Assembly: GCA_003154855.1 (NCBI GenBank)
Contig: PMEV01000209.1
Location: 881-6,310, forward strand
Length of the DNA: 5,430 nucleotides
Origin: Bryobacterales bacterium
Lineage (GTDB): Bacteria > Acidobacteriota > Terriglobia > Bryobacterales > Bryobacteraceae
Direction of reading: 5' to 3'
Shown here piece by piece: positions 1-5,430 of this stretch. Within the stretch, counting starts at the first letter, position 1, and every line of letters begins with the position of its first letter. A model generated the notes under the pieces. The model was given only the letters and a program-made list of their open reading frames with translations, was not told where the DNA came from and made no database searches. A program made the position numbers and the translations under genes.

Positions 1-1632
1 ACTCCGGCGACGGAAAGCAAGCCCGCCTCCGTGATCCGGCCCGAGCAAGTCCGCCGCAGCATGGTGATCGTGGTCGACGACCTCAGCCTGTCGTTCACCA
101 GCATTGCCGCCGTTCGGCGAACGCTGCAGCAGTTCGTGGAAAAACAGATGCAGCCCGGGGATCTGGTCGCCATCTGGCAGGTCGGGCGCAGCAACAGCGT
201 CTTCCAGCAGCTCACCACCGACAAACGCGTTCTGGAAGCCGCCATCCGGACCGTGCGCTGGAACCCCCGCAGCGAGATCTTTCCCGACCGGACTTACCTC
301 ATGTTCAGCACCTTGTCGTTGTTGATGAATGAGCTGCAGGATACCGGCGGCCGCAAAGCCCTGGTATTGATGTCGGATGCCCCCTACCCACTGGGGGTCG
401 ACTGGACCGATCCCGTGGCGGCGCGCCGCCAGCAAGCGCTGCGCGATGTGATCGACAAGGCGAATCGTTCCGGCACCGTGATCCACACCATCGATATGCG
501 GGGGGTGGCTTACATGCGGCCCGGCCAGGTACCTCGCTTTTGGGCAACCCAGCAAGGCATGGCGCAACTGGCGTGGGGCACGGGAGGGCTGGCCGCATTC
601 GATAACGGTTACGTCCAAGCCATGCAGCGCGTGGAAGCGGATCAGCAGGGTTACTACCTGATCGGGTTCAAAGCGCCCGAGGGCCTGCTGGGGGATGCGG
701 CGAAGAACAGATTCGACTACCATTCCGTCCAGGTCGAGGTCAAAGGGAAGGGACTGCAGGTGCGTTCCCGGACCGGCTTCTGGGGCCAGACCGATGAGGC
801 GGCCCGTCCCAAGCGGAACACGCCGGAGTCCCAGATGATCGCCTCCTTGTATTCCCTCTACAATACCAGCGGCATTCACGTCCGCGCGGCGCCCCAGTTC
901 GCGCTGACCGCGGAAGGGAAGCCGCTGGTGCATAACCTGTTGCACGTCGATGCGCGCGACGTGACCTTCCGGTCGGAAGCCTCTGGAAACTACAAGGCGG
1001 AGCTGGACGCGATCGTGGTCGCCACGGCCTTCGGGAGCGATCCGATGAGCCTGAGCCGCCGCCTGGTGATCGAAGGCTCCAGCGACCGTCTGAAGCAGCT
1101 CCGGGAGAAAGGGGCGACCCTGGTCCTGGACGTTCCCATCAAGCATCCCGGCCCTTATCAGATTCGCGCGTCGGTTCGGGACAGCGCCTCCGGCGTGATC
1201 GGCTCGGCGGGGCAGTACCTCGAAATCCCCGATCTGAAAAAGGAGCATATCGTACTCACCACGCCCGTGCTCGAGGAAGTGCCCGCTCCGGCGGACAAAT
1301 CCTACGACGCCTCTCCCGTCCTGCGGGAGTTTCAGGTGGGCAGTCGGATATCGTTCGAGTTTGCGGTCGTCACGGAGAAGGACAGCGGAAATCGGGCGCA
1401 AACGGCGAACCTCAAGGCGGCGGTCGAGCTGTACCGGGATAACAAGTCCATTCTCACCAGACCGGTTGCGGTGGTTCCCGTGAAGGACTCGGACCTGGGG
1501 ACAGTCAGAGGCGCGCTGGAGCTGGGGCCGAAGCTGGCCGCCGGCCAATACTACCTGAAAGCGACGGTGGCGGGCGGCGCGGGCCAGCATCGCAGCGCCT
1601 CCGTGTGGACGGATTTCGCGGTGGTCGAGTAA
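1..1632 (+). CDS. VWFA-related acidobacterial domain protein, 5'-truncated by the window edge
   Basis: The reading frame is open from base 1 to the TAA at 1630-1632, giving 543 visible residues. The GTG at 31 is not a credible start, because family members carry a signal peptide and an N-terminal beta domain before the VWA domain, so the true start lies upstream. A VWA fold covers about 61-790. It opens with a hydrophobic strand and a canonical MIDAS motif DDLSLS at 76-93 (Asp 79, Ser 85, Ser 91). A candidate MIDAS Thr lies at 292, and the later strand ends in MSDA with Asp at 376. The family's closing signatures follow: a TGG segment near 580-590, YYLIGF at 652-669, and a basic strand ending RSRTGFWG at 763-786. 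The remaining roughly 280 residues look like beta-sandwich modules. No transmembrane segment is visible. The specific function is unknown; metal-dependent protein binding is the family-level expectation. It converges on the next gene, a divergent paralogue. Confidence 0.93.
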   Translation, partial: TPATESKPASVIRPEQVRRSMVIVVDDLSLSFTSIAAVRRTLQQFVEKQMQPGDLVAIWQVGRSNSVFQQLTTDKRVLEAAIRTVRWNPRSEIFPDRTYLMFSTLSLLMNELQDTGGRKALVLMSDAPYPLGVDWTDPVAARRQQALRDVIDKANRSGTVIHTIDMRGVAYMRPGQVPRFWATQQGMAQLAWGTGGLAAFDNGYVQAMQRVEADQQGYYLIGFKAPEGLLGDAAKNRFDYHSVQVEVKGKGLQVRSRTGFWGQTDEAARPKRNTPESQMIASLYSLYNTSGIHVRAAPQFALTAEGKPLVHNLLHVDARDVTFRSEASGNYKAELDAIVVATAFGSDPMSLSRRLVIEGSSDRLKQLREKGATLVLDVPIKHPGPYQIRASVRDSASGVIGSAGQYLEIPDLKKEHIVLTTPVLEEVPAPADKSYDASPVLREFQVGSRISFEFAVVTEKDSGNRAQTANLKAAVELYRDNKSILTRPVAVVPVKDSDLGTVRGALELGPKLAAGQYYLKATVAGGAGQHRSASVWTDFAVVE

Positions 1633-1648
1633 GCTGGTCGCGCGGGAG

Positions 1649-3844
1649 CTATTTCGCGGCGATCGTGTACCGGATGCTCTGCTCGGACGTGGCGCTTCCC
1701 TGGGAGAGGGTGAGCTTCAGCTCATTCTCGCCGGGCCGGGCGGGAACCTGAATCAGGACCGGAACGCTGCCGGAAGCGTCGGGCGGGGGGAGCTCGGAGG
1801 CCTGATCCTGCAGCACGCGGCCATCGCCGAGAAACTGCGCCTGGAGACGCATTTTCGCGGCGTTGGACCGGTCGGGGTAGGCGCAGAAGAAGACGGAAGG
1901 CGTGGTGCCCGCCTCGACAACGTTGGTGAGCGAAGGCACGATGCGCTTTCCCTGACGCTCCAGGGGATCGGTTCCGGTCGAGGCCCCCTGCACGTCTTCG
2001 ACGCGGCGTACCAGCACGATGGTGCTCAGCTCCGGCCCCTGCTGCCGCGCGCAATCGACTTCGAATTGGTTGGCGCTTACCTTACCGGACTGCCAATCCA
2101 CCACCGCGGTCTGAACGGTGTAATGTCCCGGCGCCAGCGTCACCGGGCGGCCGAAGGTCAGTCTGCCGGGCCGGGCGGAGGTGGGTCCCGCATCCGGTGC
2201 GTCCATCGGCGAGTCCCCACTGAGCTGCTCGACAATCTTGCCGCTCGAATCCTTGACCAGGATCAGCAGCGAGGCATGCATCCGCTGCTTCTTTTCCGCC
2301 GGTTCCGGAGTGGCCGCCAGGTTGGCCAGGGGGATCTCCAGGGCGAGCGTGAGCTCGGAGGGACCCTCCGGCGATCGGAAGTGGAGCGCCTCGGCGCGAT
2401 AATCGAACTCGCGCGGCAAGGGCGTGGTGTTGAGGACGCGGAGGCCAGACAACTCCTCCGGGGTGATGGGGCCGCCATCGGCCTTCCCCGGCACGGCATA
2501 GTAGCCAGCGCGCGCTTCCACGGTCAGACCCTCGCGGGCCGGCTTCACCTCGATCTTGTGAAAACGGCCGTCATAGATCTCCCAGGCGGGACTGTAAGTC
2601 AGTTCATAACGGCTCTCCGCGTCGTTCATGATGCGGCTCAGCATTCGTTTGCTGCTGTCGGTGATGAGAAAGCCGCCGGTTTGTTCCGTGAGATCCACCA
2701 GCGCAGCGTGCGTGTTCGCCGACGAGATCGCATTCTCCATGATGTTGTCCTGCTCGGAGTGGTCCGCCATCGAGCCGAGGCTCGATCCGTTGCTCGATTT
2801 CTGGGTGGCGCTGAGTTGGGAGACGCGCCTCAATCCGGCGTTGGCGGCAAGCGTCGGAGACGCCTGCGACACGCCGTTGACCTCCAGCGCGTAGAAGTTG
2901 ATGCCGGCGGCGTTGGCCTTGGCGATCATCGCCTTCCAGTAATCGGTCTGGTCCGCCGGGCGGGCAACTCCGGGGCTGAACAGGACCACGGTCTTGCGGA
3001 AAGGCATCTGGCGCAGTTGATCCACCAGCCAGCCGAAGGCCTTCATCTCGCGCATGGCCACCACCCGTCCCTCGTGGATGCCGTTTCTCCCCAGCGGATT
3101 CAAAGCCACCGTCGAAGCGTCGTCGCCCACGGCGGAGGAGGCGTCCAGGGAGGCGCCGACAACGGCCAAGTCGGGGGAGTTAAGAACGATGGTGGTGCTC
3201 GCCGGTGCTGCGCCGGCCTGCGGCGGAGGCGGAGGGGGCTGAATGGCGAGGTTCTGCTCGAGGCCCAGGGCGCTGAACAACTGCAAAGAGCTGCTCAGGG
3301 TGGGAGCCTTGCCAGTGGACGCCTGCTGGATGGCCTGGACCAACGCGGCGCGGTTGGTGGTGAACCTGGCGGTGGGATGGACCCCGCGATCGTCGAGCGA
3401 GAACACGCCAATGATGGTGTTGGGGCGCAGTTCGTTGTCCAGAAAGTCGTGGGCCGCCTGGAAGGCCTGTGCGCGGCTGTCCGGTCCAATGTCGTGAAAG
3501 ACGAGGCAGATCAGGTTGATCGTCTGGACCGGGCTGAGCGCCGTTCGAGCGGCGGGGGGCGCGGCTTTGGCCGCTGCCGGGCCCTCCTCCCGGCGAACCT
3601 CCATCCCGCTCACCAGGCGCCAGGAACGGATATCCCTCTTGACACCGTCCTCGTAGAGCGTCAGGTCCTTGGCGTTGAGCTTCTTGAGCAGCTTGCCGTG
3701 CGAGTCGTGCACCACCACGTCCACCACGACCTCGCGGACCGAAGTCTCAAAGCGGCCTTGTTCCGGCGCCTGAGCCAAGGCTCCGGCAGAGAGCGCCACC
3801 AAAATGGCGAAACAGGGTCGCGGCCCAACGCAGCGGGGTTTCAT
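1649..3844 (-). CDS. Secreted VWFA-related acidobacterial domain protein (complete, 731 aa)
   Basis: This is a complete gene with ATG at 3844-3842 and TAG at 1651-1649. Residues 1-24 form a Sec-type signal peptide: basic n-region, hydrophobic FAILVALSAGALA core, and likely cleavage after Ala24 (ALA|QA), so export is expected. Residues 32-78 match the family's N-terminal beta domain (VVVDVVVHD, then LTLYEDGVKRDIRSW). The VWA-like region spans about 108-450 and ends with a TGG segment (389-391), SRYELTYSP (411-419) and VEARAGYYA (442-450). Its metal site is degenerate: the DxSxS position reads HDIGPDS (Asp118, Gly120, Asp122), and the later acidic position reads FSPG (Pro291). A long low-complexity insertion (about 176-262) includes six prolines at 203-208, and a Ser-rich stretch lies at 323-363. 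Residues 455-731 are beta-rich, including APGHYTVQTAVVD (571-583) and IVLVRRVED (609-617), as usual in this family. It lies 12 bp downstream of the CRTAC1-like gene and is probably in its operon. The molecular function is unknown. Confidence 0.95.
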   Translation of the reverse strand: MKPRCVGPRPCFAILVALSAGALAQAPEQGRFETSVREVVVDVVVHDSHGKLLKKLNAKDLTLYEDGVKRDIRSWRLVSGMEVRREEGPAAAKAAPPAARTALSPVQTINLICLVFHDIGPDSRAQAFQAAHDFLDNELRPNTIIGVFSLDDRGVHPTARFTTNRAALVQAIQQASTGKAPTLSSSLQLFSALGLEQNLAIQPPPPPPQAGAAPASTTIVLNSPDLAVVGASLDASSAVGDDASTVALNPLGRNGIHEGRVVAMREMKAFGWLVDQLRQMPFRKTVVLFSPGVARPADQTDYWKAMIAKANAAGINFYALEVNGVSQASPTLAANAGLRRVSQLSATQKSSNGSSLGSMADHSEQDNIMENAISSANTHAALVDLTEQTGGFLITDSSKRMLSRIMNDAESRYELTYSPAWEIYDGRFHKIEVKPAREGLTVEARAGYYAVPGKADGGPITPEELSGLRVLNTTPLPREFDYRAEALHFRSPEGPSELTLALEIPLANLAATPEPAEKKQRMHASLLILVKDSSGKIVEQLSGDSPMDAPDAGPTSARPGRLTFGRPVTLAPGHYTVQTAVVDWQSGKVSANQFEVDCARQQGPELSTIVLVRRVEDVQGASTGTDPLERQGKRIVPSLTNVVEAGTTPSVFFCAYPDRSNAAKMRLQAQFLGDGRVLQDQASELPPPDASGSVPVLIQVPARPGENELKLTLSQGSATSEQSIRYTIAAK

Positions 3845-3846
3845 TG

Positions 3847-3853
3847 CCTTTCC
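3847..3853 (-). promoter_or_regulatory. Probable Shine-Dalgarno sequence of the 731-aa VWFA-related gene
   Basis: On the minus strand the 12-bp gap between the CRTAC1-like TAG and the ATG reads ACTGGAAAGGCA. It contains a purine-rich GGAAAGG. The GGA core is six bases from the ATG, whereas the second GG is only two bases away, so GGA is the more plausible pairing core. It supports the ATG at 3844 as the start and suggests independent ribosome entry, or re-initiation, after translation of the upstream gene. There is no room for a promoter in this gap; any promoter would lie inside or upstream of the CRTAC1-like gene. Confidence 0.5.
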
Positions 3854-3856
3854 AGT

Positions 3857-5430
3857 CTACCGCTCCGGCTCCTTGACCTTCAGCACCCGATCCCCATCCA
3901 CGTCCCGCAAGGTTTGCAGCGTGCCCGAGGGCCAGACGATTTCGACCAACTCCACCCGCTTGTCCGGCCCCAATCCAAAATGCACGGGTCCCAGGCTGGA
4001 GGAAGCATAACCGACGCTGGCGGTCATGTGGTTGTACTGAGCGCCGACGGTCTTGGTGACCACTTTGATGCGCGCTCCCATGCCATCCCGGTTGCTTCGC
4101 GTGCCTTCCAGAGCGATGTCGAGCCAGTGTGCGGCGCCCGGGCTGCGGTTCATCCAGATCTCGGCGGGATGGGCCAGCGCGGAGGTTACGACGTCGATTC
4201 TGCCGTCCAGGTCCAGGTCGCCAAAGGCGCAGCCGCGATGCCGCGCCATGGGCGTGACGTCCAGGCCCGCCTCTTCGCCGAGGGCCTCCCACTTCCCGCT
4301 GGCGCCCAGGTTGCGGAACACGGTGTTGTGCTGCTCCACGCCCTGTCCGGGCTGGGGAAGCGCGCCCACGTGGCCGCGGGTGACAAACAGGTCCTTCCAG
4401 CCGTCGTTGTCGAAATCGAACAAACCCGGGCCGAACCCCGCCTTGTTCATGGTCAGCGCGCGCATTCCGCTCTCGGCCGTCACTTCGCGAAAGGACGCCT
4501 TGCCGGTGTTCAGGAACAACGGGAAGGTCTGGTTATTGAGGGCGATGAAGGCGATGTCGGGGTAGCCGTCGTTGTTGACGTCGCGAAAATCTACGCCCAT
4601 GCCCGAGATGAAGTTGCCGTCCTCGGCGAGAGCCACGCCGGCAGCCATGGCGACCTCTTCGAACTTGTCGCCCAGATTGTGGAACAACGAGTTATAGTAG
4701 GCGTCGTTGGTCACGAAGAGGTCCGGACGGCCGTCCTGGTCGTAATCCGCGACGCCCACGCCCATGCCCTTGCCGACGTGCTGCCGGATTCCCCATTGGG
4801 CGGAAACATCCTTGAACGCACCGCCGCCCTGGTTGAGGAACAGGGAATTGGGCTGGCCCTTGTAATATCGTGGATGGCAGTAATCGGGGGTCCCCAGGAA
4901 GCTGCACATGGGCTGGTCGCTGTAGTGCCACTGGAGGTAGTTCAAAACAAACAGGTCCAGCAACCCGTCGTTGTTGACGTCCACCCAGGCCCCGGAAATG
5001 GCCCACAGCGGGCCGTAATCCGGATCTTTGCCCAGGTCCAGGCCGGCCTTGGCGGTGACGTCCGTGAACGTGCCGTCGCCATTGTTGTGGTAGAGCGTGT
5101 TGTGGTAGACGCCGGCGACGAACAGGTCCGGATAACCGTCGTTGTCGTAATCGCCCACCACGGCTCCGATATCGTAGCCGGTCCCGGCCAGTCCGGCCGC
5201 CTCGGTGACATCCGTAAACACACCGTTCCCGTCGTTGCGGAAGAGGCGATTGCGGTACTTCGGGGAGTCCTTCTTAAGGGTGGCGATATTGCCGCCATTC
5301 GTGAAGAAGATGTCGGGCCGGCCGTCCCGGTTGTAATCGAAGATCGCCACTCCGCCGGCCATGGTCTCGGGCGCGTTGCGAGCCGGCGTCTCGTTGCTTT
5401 CAAGCTGAAACGGAATGGGCTGGTAGACGA
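3857..5430 (-). CDS. CRTAC1-like protein: FG-GAP/VCBS seven-repeat propeller with ASPIC/UnbV domain, N-terminus outside the window
   Basis: The minus-strand frame is open from the right edge to the TAG at 3859-3857, giving 523 visible residues. An ATG exists at 5362, but the 22 in-frame codons before it (ending ARNAPET, just before MAGGVAIFDY) continue the conserved family segment, so the real start and presumed signal peptide lie outside. Numbering from that Met, seven DxDxDGxxD-type calcium-binding motifs begin at residues 9, 71, 128, 206, 261, 316 and 382 (bases 5338, 5152, 4981, 4747, 4582, 4417, 4219, reading leftward). Most are followed by an N-x-LF-x-N-x-G strand pair, matching a complete seven-bladed beta-propeller. 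A Cys153/Cys162 pair sits in the loop after motif 3. The ASPIC/UnbV domain spans about 412-497, with SNRDGMGAR (423-431), HFGLG (461-465) and WPSG (477-480). Eukaryotic CRTAC1 is an extracellular-matrix calcium-binding protein; the bacterial role is not established. It is probably the upstream member of an operon with the VWFA-related gene. Confidence 0.96.
   Translation of the reverse strand, partial: VYQPIPFQLESNETPARNAPETMAGGVAIFDYNRDGRPDIFFTNGGNIATLKKDSPKYRNRLFRNDGNGVFTDVTEAAGLAGTGYDIGAVVGDYDNDGYPDLFVAGVYHNTLYHNNGDGTFTDVTAKAGLDLGKDPDYGPLWAISGAWVDVNNDGLLDLFVLNYLQWHYSDQPMCSFLGTPDYCHPRYYKGQPNSLFLNQGGGAFKDVSAQWGIRQHVGKGMGVGVADYDQDGRPDLFVTNDAYYNSLFHNLGDKFEEVAMAAGVALAEDGNFISGMGVDFRDVNNDGYPDIAFIALNNQTFPLFLNTGKASFREVTAESGMRALTMNKAGFGPGLFDFDNDGWKDLFVTRGHVGALPQPGQGVEQHNTVFRNLGASGKWEALGEEAGLDVTPMARHRGCAFGDLDLDGRIDVVTSALAHPAEIWMNRSPGAAHWLDIALEGTRSNRDGMGARIKVVTKTVGAQYNHMTASVGYASSSLGPVHFGLGPDKRVELVEIVWPSGTLQTLRDVDGDRVLKVKEPER

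Noticed and set aside
31..33. GTG at 31 as the start codon of the plus-strand gene
   Set aside because: The frame is open to base 1, and the family needs a signal peptide and an N-terminal domain before the VWA domain; the gene is truncated by the window, not started here.
1632..1650. AGCT...AGCT inverted repeat in the convergent gap as a bidirectional terminator
   Set aside because: The stem is only four base pairs with an 11-base loop and no adjoining T-run on either strand.
3221..3238. G-rich tract (proline-codon run) as a possible G-quadruplex or microsatellite
   Set aside because: It reads in frame as six proline codons with mixed third bases, and the G-runs are mostly two bases long, so a coding explanation is sufficient.
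3747..4292. Minus-strand 181-codon open frame across the junction of the CRTAC1-like and VWFA genes
   Set aside because: It is an Arg/Gly/Ala-rich frame overlapping two well-supported genes in another frame, with no recognisable domain; a GC-driven shadow.
4053..4565. Plus-strand 170-codon open frame opposite the CRTAC1-like gene
   Set aside because: It lies fully antisense to conserved coding sequence, has no recognisable family, and has the composition expected of an antisense frame in GC-rich DNA.
4566..4981. Identical 17-base segments at 4566-4582 and 4965-4981, and similar copies near 4401 and 5138
   Set aside because: They encode the repeated DVNNDG/DxDNDG calcium loops of the propeller; the DNA repeat is explained by the protein repeat and codon bias, not by a mobile or regulatory repeat.
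5360..5362. ATG at 5362 as the start of the CRTAC1-like gene
   Set aside because: In-frame codons continue to the right edge and encode the conserved segment that precedes the first propeller repeat, so this Met is internal.
4942..5403. Minus-strand 153-codon open frame rich in Thr, Ser, Arg and Pro
   Set aside because: It is a frame-shifted reading of the repeated Asp/Asn/Gly codons of the propeller; its low-complexity repetition comes from that.

Overview
This is a GC-rich stretch with strong G/C bias at third codon positions. It is almost completely filled by three protein-coding genes, two of which run off the window ends. The families point to an Acidobacteriota genome, probably a Solibacter/Bryobacter-type lineage. 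Two genes encode the von Willebrand factor A-related proteins that are greatly expanded in that phylum (the 'VWFA-related acidobacterial domain' family). The third encodes a CRTAC1-like protein with an FG-GAP/VCBS beta-propeller and an ASPIC/UnbV tail, which is also abundant there. The taxonomic assignment is inference from gene content, not from a marker gene.

Layout: (1) Bases 1-1632, plus strand, hold the C-terminal 543 residues of a VWFA-related protein whose start lies left of the window. (2) Bases 1649-3844, minus strand, hold a complete 731-residue secreted VWFA-related protein with a signal peptide. It converges on the first gene with only 16 bp between the stop codons. (3) Bases 3857-5430, minus strand, hold the C-terminal 523 residues of a CRTAC1-like protein whose start lies right of the window. 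It ends only 12 bp before the start codon of gene 2, so genes 3 and 2 are very probably co-transcribed, with the CRTAC1-like gene upstream. No RNA gene, mobile element, CRISPR array or convincing terminator was seen, and no non-coding gap exceeds 16 bp.

How the genes may work together: gene 2 carries an export signal. The CRTAC1-like family is normally exported, although the N-terminus of this copy is not visible. All three products are built from beta-rich, adhesion-type domains (VWA and calcium-binding propeller). A joint role in a cell-envelope or extracellular assembly is a reasonable inference, but no biochemical function can be read from the sequence. The most notable detail is that the two VWFA-related paralogues differ at the metal-binding (MIDAS) site: gene 1 keeps a canonical DxSxS motif, whereas gene 2 has lost it. 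Overall this looks like an ordinary acidobacterial accessory locus; I did not find strong evidence of a new system.
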